DNA from: Methanobacteriota archaeon
Lineage (GTDB): Archaea; Thermoplasmatota; Poseidoniia; Poseidoniales; Poseidoniaceae
Reading direction: 5' to 3'
DNA: 36,177 nt
Assembly: GCA_018666575.1 (NCBI GenBank)
Contig: JABIYX010000019.1
Coordinates: 1-36,177 of the forward strand
The notes below the pieces were generated by a model. It ran no database searches. It was not told where the DNA came from and saw only the letters and a program-made list of their open reading frames with translations. Shown here one piece after another: positions 27,410 through 36,177 of the stretch (positions are counted from its first letter, which is position 1; each line of letters begins with the position of its first letter). The translations under genes and the position numbers were made by a program.

Positions 27410-27753
27410 TTCATTCAGCCGAAGAGGTTGAATATACCGACCTAAAGGGACTGTTGATACTCATGGCGGCAAAAGCACCAGGTGGAAAGAAACGCCCACG
27501 AAGGAAACGTAAGTTGAGACTCAGTCTTCGTCAAAGTAAAATCAAGAAAGCTGATAGTTATACAGACAGTCTTGGTTGGTCGACAGATGTCGGTCGAACA
27601 TTGGAAGATGCACCAAAAAAAGCAGAACCAGAGACAATCTCAATCCAATGTGATATGTGTGGTTCGATGTTAAAAATTCGAAAACCTACAAAAGCACGCT
27701 ACTCTGTAACTTGTTCATATCCAGAATGTGGAAACGTCATGTCTTTTGATTAA
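27406..27753 (+). CDS. Small basic protein with C-terminal zinc ribbon
   Basis: GGKKRPRRKRKLRLSLRQSKIKK plus CDMCGS...CSYPECGNVMSFD. Overlaps the nuclease stop by 4 bp; alternative start 27463. Confidence 0.7.
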   Translation: MIHSAEEVEYTDLKGLLILMAAKAPGGKKRPRRKRKLRLSLRQSKIKKADSYTDSLGWSTDVGRTLEDAPKKAEPETISIQCDMCGSMLKIRKPTKARYSVTCSYPECGNVMSFD

Positions 27754-27754
27754 G

Positions 27755-28585
27755 ATGAAACGAGTCTTTTTTGTTCTCTTTGTATTCATACTCCCCTGTC
27801 TACAGGGCTGTTTAGGGGCTTCTGAGGAAGTTTCGGATCAAACAATACGTCTCGCAACCACGACCTCAATGCGAGATTCAGGGCTGTTAGCAGAACTGTT
27901 GCCAGCTTTTACGGCTGAAACTGGAATTGAAGTTGATGTCATCGCAGTTGGATCAGGTGCGGCTATGAATCTTGCAAAAACAAATGATGTGGACATACTT
28001 ATCACCCACTCTCCTGCGAATGAAATAGAGTTCGTTGAGGATGGTTATGCCATAAACAGGACCACATTTGCCTGGAATCGATTTGTCCTTATTGGACCAA
28101 ATCAATTATCTGGAAATTTAACAGAATCAATGTCTTCCCTCGTTCTTGAAAATAAGTGCTTTATCTCAAGAGGAGATTCCTCTGGGACACATATCAAAGA
28201 ACAAGATGTGTGGCGAAATGTCGCCCTTGTCAGCAATCTATCATTTATCAACAATGAATTAGGATATCATCCAGAATGGGAGGGATACCAGTCAATTGGA
28301 CAAGGAATGGGGGCTGCAATTACAATTGCAAATGAGTTAGAATGCTGGACTTTATCAGATAAAGGAACTGCATTATTTCGTTCCAATAATATCGAACTAA
28401 TGATACAAGAATTTGAATCACCTGAATTAGTAAACCCTTACTCTGTTCTCCTCTTAGACAATGATAAATTATCAGAGACTACCCTTTTCAGAGATTTCTT
28501 ACTCAACAGTGCTGATTTAATCAACAACTACACCGTTTCGAATCAAACTTTGTTTGAAAGCGGAATTCCCTTGAATTCTGTGTGA
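27755..28585 (+). CDS. tupA: Tungstate ABC transporter substrate-binding lipoprotein TupA-like
   Basis: Lipoprotein signal MKRVFFVLFVFILPCLQGCLGAS; TupA-type TTTSMRDSGLLAELLPAFTAETGIEVDVIAVGSGAAMNLA. Confidence 0.87.
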   Translation: MKRVFFVLFVFILPCLQGCLGASEEVSDQTIRLATTTSMRDSGLLAELLPAFTAETGIEVDVIAVGSGAAMNLAKTNDVDILITHSPANEIEFVEDGYAINRTTFAWNRFVLIGPNQLSGNLTESMSSLVLENKCFISRGDSSGTHIKEQDVWRNVALVSNLSFINNELGYHPEWEGYQSIGQGMGAAITIANELECWTLSDKGTALFRSNNIELMIQEFESPELVNPYSVLLLDNDKLSETTLFRDFLLNSADLINNYTVSNQTLFESGIPLNSV

Positions 28586-28587
28586 AT

Positions 28588-29916
28588 TCAACCGATCCAT
28601 TTCCCAGACTTTATTTGCTGAGCAACCTTACTTTCATCATCAATTTGTTTACCTTGATGGATAAATATCGTCCGTGTTGCTAGTCGCTTCGCCTGTAGGA
28701 CATTATGGGTTGCGAAAAGAACACAGCCCCCACGCTGTTTGAATTTGAGAACTTCTTTCTCAATCCTTTCGATCGATAGACCATCAAGCTCAGATGTAAA
28801 TTCATCAAGAATCAAAATTTTACGATTCATAGCCAAAGCCCTCAAGAACACGAGTCTCTGTTTCTCTCCTCCAGACAATGTATCATTCCGTTGCCTCTCT
28901 TTCTCTTCCAAACCACATATTGCCGCCAATTTCTTACCAGCATCTGGTAAATGGTTGTGTATTATTATTGGTAATTGCAATTCCATAGCTACAGTATCCA
29001 TCACAAGTGTTGGTTGCTGTGCAACATATGCAATGTCATGACCAATCCCCAAATCACTTCCATCAAGACCACAAATTCTTCTCAAGAGGGTAGATTTACC
29101 CGATCCAGACTCACCCATCAAGGCAATAATTTCCCCTTGCCTAAGTTCTAGTGAATAGGAATCTAAAATTTTAATTCCATCTTTTTCTACATTTAAATTT
29201 CCAAGAGTTATAGTGAAGTCATCAAACGATTCATTATCACGATTATCTTCTCCAAAACTACCACTTCCAAAGAAATGAACTCGTTGTAATAATTGTATGG
29301 ATAACGCAACAAGTAGCGACAAAACTAGAAGAACACCACCGAGTTGTAACGCCGTGTCCATTTCTCCAATAGAGGTTTCAAGAACCACACTTGTCGTGAG
29401 GACTCGAGTTTTTCCAGCTATATTTCCACCAACCATCAAAACAGCACCGACCTCTGCAATAGCGCGCCCAAAACCCAACAAAATAGCGTTAACGATGCCT
29501 TTGCGAGCACAGTACATTTCAAGCATAATTCGCTTACTCCTTTTCACATTCATCACCCGAAAAACATCTCGCTTATCCTCTGAAACGCGTTCTAAAGCAC
29601 CCCACGCAACTCCTAGAATGAGCGGAAAAATAAGAAGAGTCTGTGCAAAAATCATACCTTCAATTGTGAACAACCAGTTGAGATCTGATAGCAAACCATC
29701 TTTTGAAAGAGCAAGATAAACCAAGACTCCAACGACTACTGGTGGTAATCCATACAGAGCTTGAACAATGACACGTAGGATTTCTTTCCCACGCCATTTT
29801 GTATTTGCCAAGACAAGAGCGAGGGCAAGAGCAAAAAGAGTTGCGATAAGTGTAGCAGTCCCACTTGTGACCACGGTTCGTACGACCACATCCCATAGAC
29901 TTGAAGTAGAGACCAC
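28588..29916 (-). CDS. Fused tungstate ABC transporter permease-ATPase (TupB-TupC in one polypeptide)
   Basis: N-terminal permease (LPPVVVGVLVYLALS, GFGRAIAEVGAVLMVGGNI), C-terminal ATPase (MGESGSGKSTLLRRI, LSGGEKQRLVFLRALAMNRKILILDE). GTG start. Confidence 0.88.
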   Translation of the reverse strand: MVSTSSLWDVVVRTVVTSGTATLIATLFALALALVLANTKWRGKEILRVIVQALYGLPPVVVGVLVYLALSKDGLLSDLNWLFTIEGMIFAQTLLIFPLILGVAWGALERVSEDKRDVFRVMNVKRSKRIMLEMYCARKGIVNAILLGFGRAIAEVGAVLMVGGNIAGKTRVLTTSVVLETSIGEMDTALQLGGVLLVLSLLVALSIQLLQRVHFFGSGSFGEDNRDNESFDDFTITLGNLNVEKDGIKILDSYSLELRQGEIIALMGESGSGKSTLLRRICGLDGSDLGIGHDIAYVAQQPTLVMDTVAMELQLPIIIHNHLPDAGKKLAAICGLEEKERQRNDTLSGGEKQRLVFLRALAMNRKILILDEFTSELDGLSIERIEKEVLKFKQRGGCVLFATHNVLQAKRLATRTIFIHQGKQIDDESKVAQQIKSGKWIG

Positions 29917-29994
29917 GTCATCCCCAAGCGAGACAAACCTTTGAGGTTGGTGAACTGACCCACAGCCTGAAGCACATCCATAGGAGGCCCAAAA

Positions 29995-31200
29995 ATGTCT
30001 GAAACACCATACTACATTTCACTCGAAGAAGCGATTAACATTGCACACAAGTTTCCGCTTAACACTGAAATAGAACAAGTATCCTTGGATGAAGCCCATG
30101 GCCGAATACTTGCGGCGGATTTATCTTCAAAGGTTAATGATCCCCCCTTTGATAATTCAGCCATGGATGGTTTTGCAGTACGTTTCAACGACACCAATAT
30201 AGCGCCAACAACTCTCTCAATCATAGCAACATCACAGGCTGCAGCTTCAGAAGATTCGATTTCGATTTCAATCGGCGAAGCAGTTCAAATTATGACTGGA
30301 GCCCCATTACCAAATGGAGCAGATGCAATTATCCCAATTGAAGCATGTACTATTGATGGGGATTTAGTCACGTTGAATCAACCTTCTAAACCAAATTTTA
30401 TTCGTCGCTGTGGTGAGAATATCAAGGAAGGAGTTATTGGTTTGAAAGAAGGAAGTCATCTTTCTCCACAATCGATTTCAATGTGTGCTACAATGGGATA
30501 CGATCAAATTCCAGTTGTGAAGAAACTCAAAATTGGAATAATATCTACTGGTGATGAACTGAAATCTCCCGGAGAAACTCTATCATTTGGGGAAATATAT
30601 GAATCCAATTCATACGGTCTTTCAGGCCTTGTAAAGGCTCTTGGCCATACGCCTATTCGATACCCATCCGTAGTCGATTCGTTGGATGATTTACGAAGAC
30701 AATTCGATCAAGCCTCCTCTGAGTGCGATCTCTTCCTTACTTCTGGCGGTGTTTCTATGGGCGAGTGGGACTTTGTTCGAAAACTCATGGAAGAGGAGGG
30801 TGATGTCGCTTTCTGGAGAGTACGTATCCGCCCAGGCTCACCCCCACTCTTCGGCCATTGGAATGAAACTCCAATGTTCGGCCTTCCAGGAAACCCAGTT
30901 AGTAGCCATGTTGTTTTCCGTATGCTTGTAACCCCTTACCTCAGAGATTCACTTCGAACCTCTTTCCCAATCGATCGCATTGTTCATGCCAAATTATTGA
31001 CCGACGTACGTTCAACAAACGACTGCCTGACCCTTCGAAGAGTAACACTCCTCTCCACCAAAGAAGGGTTCCTTGCTGAACAACCGAAACATCAAGGTTC
31101 GGGAAATATCGATAGTTTATCTTCTGCAGATGGTCTTACCTTACTTCAACCAGGCCAATCCGGTAAGACGGGGGAATGGATTGAAGTGCTCTTGCTCTGA
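29995..31200 (+). CDS. moeA: Molybdopterin molybdenumtransferase MoeA
   Basis: PPFDNSAMDGFAVR, IMTGAPLPNGADAIIPIE, IGIISTGDEL, LTSGGVSMGEWDFV, GLPGNPVSSHV. Confidence 0.93.
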   Translation: MSETPYYISLEEAINIAHKFPLNTEIEQVSLDEAHGRILAADLSSKVNDPPFDNSAMDGFAVRFNDTNIAPTTLSIIATSQAAASEDSISISIGEAVQIMTGAPLPNGADAIIPIEACTIDGDLVTLNQPSKPNFIRRCGENIKEGVIGLKEGSHLSPQSISMCATMGYDQIPVVKKLKIGIISTGDELKSPGETLSFGEIYESNSYGLSGLVKALGHTPIRYPSVVDSLDDLRRQFDQASSECDLFLTSGGVSMGEWDFVRKLMEEEGDVAFWRVRIRPGSPPLFGHWNETPMFGLPGNPVSSHVVFRMLVTPYLRDSLRTSFPIDRIVHAKLLTDVRSTNDCLTLRRVTLLSTKEGFLAEQPKHQGSGNIDSLSSADGLTLLQPGQSGKTGEWIEVLLL

Positions 31201-31209
31201 GGTGAATGT

Positions 31210-32094
31210 ATGCGAGTAACTGTTTCAGAGGAAGGGCCGTTACTCGACCATCTCAAAAAAATGCAGCCATCCACAAGTAACAACGTCTTACGAAAAATGC
31301 TCACGAGTCAACGTATTCAAGTCGATGAGAGTGTTATTTATAGAGCAAAACATATTGTTCAGGTGGGCCAAATCATTGAAATTCTACCCCGGCCAAAGCT
31401 AACCATCGAAGAGAAACAAGAGGTTTCAGCAAAAGAACATGATTTGGATATTATCCACGAGGATGAACATATTTTAGTTGTTTCAAAACCCGCTGGCCTT
31501 CTTTCGGTTGCGACGGACAAACTCGAACACTACACACTCCACAACAGATGCGTTGAATATTGCAAGGCCAATGATCCAAGAGGATGGTGCTTTATTGTCC
31601 ATCGTTTAGACAAGGCAACCTCTGGTATCATGATATTTGCCAAAGATGAGAATTCAAAACGATACCTACAGGAACAATTCGCAGAACGCCAAGTTCATCG
31701 AGACTATGTCGCCCTTGTCGAAGGAATAGCAGAAGATGGAAACGCAACCCACCATCTCGTAGAAGACAAGACATTGAGGGTCCATATTTCAGAAGTACAA
31801 ACAAAGGAGAGTAAACTTGCAATCACCTCCTGGCAAGTGATGAAATCAAACGACATTGCCACACTTCTACACGTTTTGATAGAAACAGGAAGGCGCCATC
31901 AGATTCGCGTCGCTTTAGCAGATCATGGAACACCTGTCGTTGGTGATAGGATGCATGGTGCTGAAAACAACCTTTTCGGAAGGATTTGTCTCCATGCAAC
32001 TGCCCTTGAATTCCTTCATCCGTTCGACGATGAACCAGTTCGTTTCGAATCAGAATATGACGTGGCGTGGAACCACGGATTGAAGAACCCTTGA
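31210..32094 (+). CDS. RluA-family pseudouridine synthase with N-terminal S4-like domain
   Basis: HRLDKATSGIMIFAKDENSKRYLQEQF...HRDYVALVEG, ETGRRHQIRVALADHGTPVVGD. Confidence 0.9.
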   Translation: MRVTVSEEGPLLDHLKKMQPSTSNNVLRKMLTSQRIQVDESVIYRAKHIVQVGQIIEILPRPKLTIEEKQEVSAKEHDLDIIHEDEHILVVSKPAGLLSVATDKLEHYTLHNRCVEYCKANDPRGWCFIVHRLDKATSGIMIFAKDENSKRYLQEQFAERQVHRDYVALVEGIAEDGNATHHLVEDKTLRVHISEVQTKESKLAITSWQVMKSNDIATLLHVLIETGRRHQIRVALADHGTPVVGDRMHGAENNLFGRICLHATALEFLHPFDDEPVRFESEYDVAWNHGLKNP

Positions 32095-32115
32095 CAACAC
32101 GCTACATTTGTTCCT

Positions 32116-35049
32116 ATGGCTGTGAATCACGAGTGGATAGAGGTGCGAGGTGCTCGCACACACAATCTACAAGACATCGATGTCAAACTTCCGAGAGGGA
32201 AGTTTGTTGTCATCTCAGGTGTTTCAGGTTCAGGAAAATCTAGTTTAGCATTCGACACACTCTATGCAGAAGGTCAACGAAGGTATGTAGAATCACTCTC
32301 ATCTTACGCTCGCCAATTCATTGGACAAATGAAGAAAGCTGACTGCGACGGAATTGAGGGCCTTTCACCGGCCATTTCAATCGATCAGAAGCAAGGTTCA
32401 CACAATCCGAGATCAACAGTTGCAACAGTGACGGAAATCCAAGATTATCTTCGTCTACTCTGGGCAAGAATTGGGAAACCACACTGCCCAGATTGCGGCC
32501 AAGAAGTAGCAAGACGAACAGTACAAGAAATCGTAGACGATATCTTTTGGAATTATGAACAACACACCATTGCTGTTTGGAGCCCAGTCGTTCGAGCAAG
32601 AAAGGGAACTCATGCTGAATTATTCAGACAATTTGTTGAGCAAGGATATATGCAAGGCCGAGTCAATGGACACGAAGTTGATTTCGAAAAACCTCCGACC
32701 CTTGACAAGAATATGCGCCACGATATCGACGTCCGGATTGATCGCTTTATTCTCTCAAGAGAGCGACGTCAGCGATCAACTGAGAGTGTAGAAAACGCAT
32801 TACGTCTGGGCGGTGGGGCACTTGCTGTAACCAGCTTAAAGACTCCTTCAAAACCTGATGAACTAGAGGGGAATAATCGCCCTGTACACAATGAAGGAGA
32901 TACTGTTTCATGGTCAGAAGATTTTGCTTGCCCTGAACATGGGGCATTTATGCCAGAATTGTCGCCCAGAGTCTTCTCGTTTAATTCACCACTAGGAGCC
33001 TGTCCAGATTGCCAAGGACTTGGAATTCAGAGACAATTCAATCCAGACTTAATCATCGATGATACACTTGCAGTATCGAATGGTTGTGTCTTACCATGGC
33101 GCCAGTCAATGTCACCTGGGTGGTACAAGAAATTACTACAACAAGTGTGCGAACACTACGGCATATCGACGACAGTTCCATTTGGCCTCCTCGATGAAGA
33201 TTCTAAAGATATCTTACTCCATGGTTCAGGTTCAACAATCATCCACTTCCATTTTGAATCAGATAATGGTTCAGTTTACAAAATGAATAGGCCTTGGGAT
33301 GGAATCATCTCTCGACTTGAACGAACCTACTCTGAAACATCTTCAGATCGTACTCGAAATCGGCTCATAGCGTGTATGACAGATCTTGATTGTCATGCCT
33401 GTAACGGAGAGAAACTCAACCCTGCAGCTCGTTTCGTGACTGTTGGTGGAATACGCCTTCCAGAAGTTAGCCGTAGTTCAGTCCATGAAGCATATCAACT
33501 CATCAAAGCATTCAATCCAGAAGCAGATGGTCCGCCTGAGCAATATGCTGACGTTTTAGAACCACTCAACGATCGAGCACTCTTCATCGGAAATGAAATC
33601 CTAAAGGAAATCGAAAACAGACTAAGCTTCCTTGATAATGTAGGGCTTGACTACCTAACACTGGATCGTAAAGCAAACACACTGTCCGGAGGAGAAAGCC
33701 AGCGTATACGATTAGCGACTCAAATAGGGTCAAGGCTAACTGGGGTCATGTATGTTCTCGATGAACCTTCTATTGGCCTTCATCAGAGAGACAATGAACG
33801 ATTGTTGGAGACTTTACGCGAACTCACTACATTAGGTAACACCCTGCTCGTAGTCGAGCATGATGAAGATACATTACGTCAAGCAGATTGGATTTGTGAT
33901 TTAGGTCCCGGGGCAGGTCTTGAAGGAGGCCACATCGTTGCAAACGGAATACCAAGTAAAGTCATGAAAGCAAAAGATTCCGTTACAGGAGCATATCTTT
34001 CAGGAAGGCGTTCAATAAAAGTTCCAGAAAAAAGGCAAAAACCTTCAAAGAAATGGCTCACAATCAAAGGGGCAGAGCACAATAATCTAAGCAACATCGA
34101 TGTTAAACTTCCACTGGGCTGTTTTACATCTGTTACTGGAGTTTCAGGCTCAGGAAAATCTTCGCTCATCTCAGGAATCTTAGCTCCATCTCTTCAACGA
34201 TACCTTCACAACAGCGAAAAACTCCCAGGTAAACACAAAGAAATCAAAGGTCTAGAACACGTTGACAAAGCCATCATAATCGATCAGTCTCCTATTGGGA
34301 GAACTCCTCGTTCAAATGCAGCAACGTATACCAAGGTCTTTGATGAAATCAGAAAACTTTTCTCAAACACAACCTTAGCAAAAGAGCGAGGATACACTAC
34401 CGGAACCTTCAGTTTTAATGTGAAAGGTGGGCGATGTGAAGCATGTTCTGGAGCAGGTTCGATAAAATTAGAAATGAATTTCCTCCCCGACGTATGGATT
34501 GAATGTGATATTTGTAATGGAAAGCGCTACACAAGAGAATGTCTTGAAGTGACATGGAAAGGAAAGAACATCCATGATGTATTGCAAATGCCTGTTGGTG
34601 AAGCGGTAAAATTCTTTGAACACCATCGCAAAATTCACCGAACACTCGAAACCCTTCATTCAGTTGGGCTATCTTACATTCGACTTGGTCAGCCAGCAAC
34701 AACATTGTCGGGCGGTGAGGCACAACGAGTGAAACTTGCAAGTGAATTACGCAGACCTCCACACAAACATACTGTTTACATTCTCGATGAACCGACTACC
34801 GGATTAGCATTTAGCGATGTTCAAATGCTCATCGATGTTCTTCTCGAATTACGAACGAAAGGTCATACAGTGATTGTTATTGAACACCATCTCGATGTCG
34901 TCAAATGCAGTGATCACGTTATCGATCTTGGCCCAGAAGGCGGCGATAGAGGTGGACAAATTGTTACCTCAGGAACGCCTGAAGAAGTGGCCGAAGAAGT
35001 CAATAGTTTCACAGGAAACTTCCTCAAAACACTTCTTTCTTCCCAGTAA
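32116..35049 (+). CDS. uvrA: Excinuclease ABC subunit A UvrA
   Basis: ISGVSGSGKSSLAFDTLYAEGQRRYVESLSSYARQF, LSGGESQRIRLATQIGS, CEACSGAGSIKLEMNFLPDVWIECDICNGKRY, LSGGEAQRVKLASEL. Confidence 0.97.
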   Translation: MAVNHEWIEVRGARTHNLQDIDVKLPRGKFVVISGVSGSGKSSLAFDTLYAEGQRRYVESLSSYARQFIGQMKKADCDGIEGLSPAISIDQKQGSHNPRSTVATVTEIQDYLRLLWARIGKPHCPDCGQEVARRTVQEIVDDIFWNYEQHTIAVWSPVVRARKGTHAELFRQFVEQGYMQGRVNGHEVDFEKPPTLDKNMRHDIDVRIDRFILSRERRQRSTESVENALRLGGGALAVTSLKTPSKPDELEGNNRPVHNEGDTVSWSEDFACPEHGAFMPELSPRVFSFNSPLGACPDCQGLGIQRQFNPDLIIDDTLAVSNGCVLPWRQSMSPGWYKKLLQQVCEHYGISTTVPFGLLDEDSKDILLHGSGSTIIHFHFESDNGSVYKMNRPWDGIISRLERTYSETSSDRTRNRLIACMTDLDCHACNGEKLNPAARFVTVGGIRLPEVSRSSVHEAYQLIKAFNPEADGPPEQYADVLEPLNDRALFIGNEILKEIENRLSFLDNVGLDYLTLDRKANTLSGGESQRIRLATQIGSRLTGVMYVLDEPSIGLHQRDNERLLETLRELTTLGNTLLVVEHDEDTLRQADWICDLGPGAGLEGGHIVANGIPSKVMKAKDSVTGAYLSGRRSIKVPEKRQKPSKKWLTIKGAEHNNLSNIDVKLPLGCFTSVTGVSGSGKSSLISGILAPSLQRYLHNSEKLPGKHKEIKGLEHVDKAIIIDQSPIGRTPRSNAATYTKVFDEIRKLFSNTTLAKERGYTTGTFSFNVKGGRCEACSGAGSIKLEMNFLPDVWIECDICNGKRYTRECLEVTWKGKNIHDVLQMPVGEAVKFFEHHRKIHRTLETLHSVGLSYIRLGQPATTLSGGEAQRVKLASELRRPPHKHTVYILDEPTTGLAFSDVQMLIDVLLELRTKGHTVIVIEHHLDVVKCSDHVIDLGPEGGDRGGQIVTSGTPEEVAEEVNSFTGNFLKTLLSSQ

Positions 35050-35105
35050 AGCCCGCCGTAGTGTTCAAAGAGCGTATGCGATGAACTCTGTTTGGGTCGG
35101 AAGCA

Positions 35106-36177
35106 ATGACAGTCCACGATGTTCGAATCGAAGTCACGCCTTTGCAAACGTAAGGAATGCGCGATGTACGTGGAGACGTTGTACGTCGGCAACTTATTGC
35201 CGACCATGGAGTCGACGTTGGCATCGTTCGCAGCATCTGCGGATATCTCATTCGCAGTCAATACGATGCGTCTTCAATCGCACCTCGCGTCCAAGATATC
35301 TTTTCCGATCCAATCATTGAATTTGGGGCAGTTGACACTCCAGTAATTCATGATTCCAACTTCTTTGCCCAACCCCCTCCTCTCTGTGTAACAATTGGCT
35401 TCAAGCCAGGAGTCACTGATAATCCAGGTGCTGCAGCAAACGACGGATTCCAAGTACTCTTCCCGGATGTTAGTGCAGCAATATCCACCTACACCACATA
35501 TGTGTTCACAGATCTCCCAGAGACTGTTGACAATGTATGGCTTGCCTCAACTCTTCACAACCCATTAATCGAGCGAGCAATCTTAGTAACTCGAGACGAT
35601 CTCTCTTCAGGAAATGCTTCAATTATCGCCTTCCCAGAGAGGCCAACAATTGTTCGCCAGTCCCCATCAATCATTGATTTAGAGGTGGCGAATGAGGAAC
35701 TCATTCGTCTATCGGTTGATGGTTTACTCGCTCTTAATCTTACAGAGATGCAGGCAATACAAGCGCACTATCGAATGGCTGAACATCAAACAGCCCGTCA
35801 CTCTGTGGGTATCTCCACAAACGCTCCTACAGATGTTGAATTGGAATGTCTCGCACAAACTTGGAGTGAGCACTGTAAACACAAGATATTTGCAAGCAAA
35901 ATTCATCACATTGATACTGAAACAAATGAAGACACGATTATCGATTCATTGTTCAAGACACACATCATGAATCCTACTCACGATATGGCGAAAGAAGTCG
36001 ACTGGCTTCTCTCAGTGTTCCACGATAACTCAGGCGTTATCGCGTGGAATGACGATTGGAGCGTCTGTATGAAAGCAGAGACGCACAACTCTCCTTCAGC
36101 CCTTGACCCATACGGGGGTGCTATGACGGGTATCGTAGGTGTGAACAGAGATATCCTAGGAACTGGACTTGGTGCAA
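35106..36177 (+). CDS. purL: PurS-PurL-type phosphoribosylformylglycinamidine synthase, 3'-truncated by the window; in-frame TAA at 35151-35153 (translation may start at ATG 35157)
   Basis: Not in the ORF track because no stop falls in the window. My translation: MTVHDVRIEVTPLQT*GMRDVRGDVVRRQLIADHG...TWSEHCKHKIFASKIHHIDTE...KAETHNSPSALDPYGGAMTGIVGVNRDILGTG. Confidence 0.85.

Noticed and set aside
29297-29719. 140-aa plus-strand ORF
   Set aside because: Antisense to the permease part of tupBC.
34874-35320. 148-aa plus-strand ORF and overlapping 115-aa minus-strand ORF at 34914-35261
   Set aside because: Out of frame with the uvrA end and the purS-purL start, both of which show clear homology.
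1-36177. Defence island, prophage or transposon content
   Set aside because: No integrase, transposase, restriction, toxin-antitoxin, Cas or phage structural gene recognised; most identifiable genes are housekeeping.

Overview
A 36.2 kb, gene-dense window that reads as a chromosomal segment from a euryarchaeon. It carries an archaeal DnaG-type primase, a beta-CASP MBL nuclease, AlaX and molybdenum/tungsten-cofactor genes, next to genes of bacterial character (PurH, UvrA, a RluA-type synthase, a BacNav-like channel). A Marine Group II/Poseidoniales-like origin is plausible but is inference. I found no convincing rRNA, tRNA, CRISPR array, transposase or phage module. Recognisable genes: purH (5'-truncated), a LeuB/isocitrate-type dehydrogenase, DUF454 membrane protein, purN, mobA, TerB-like protein, methyltransferases, dnaG, TPR protein, thioredoxin-fold protein, a DUF1289-like Cys motif + VOC fusion, a BacNav-type voltage-gated channel, M28 lipoprotein peptidase, S2P-type M50 protease, AlaX-flavoprotein-ferredoxin operon, beta-CASP nuclease + Zn-ribbon protein, tupA, a fused tupB-tupC, moeA, pseudouridine synthase, uvrA and purS-purL (3'-truncated). 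Most worth a second look: (1) the BacNav-like sodium channel; (2) an in-frame TAA inside the PurS part of purL; (3) the single-chain TupB-TupC transporter with tupA convergent to it; (4) an 875-aa coiled-coil protein with a degenerate 'W-x3-G-[YF]-D' repeat beside a proline-repeat membrane protein and a membrane-anchored TPR protein; (5) an orphan 678-aa protein next to a TM/acidic-tail protein and two proteases; (6) extreme compaction of convergent gene ends; (7) a structured leader upstream of dnaG. No single module clearly proves to be a new system from sequence alone.
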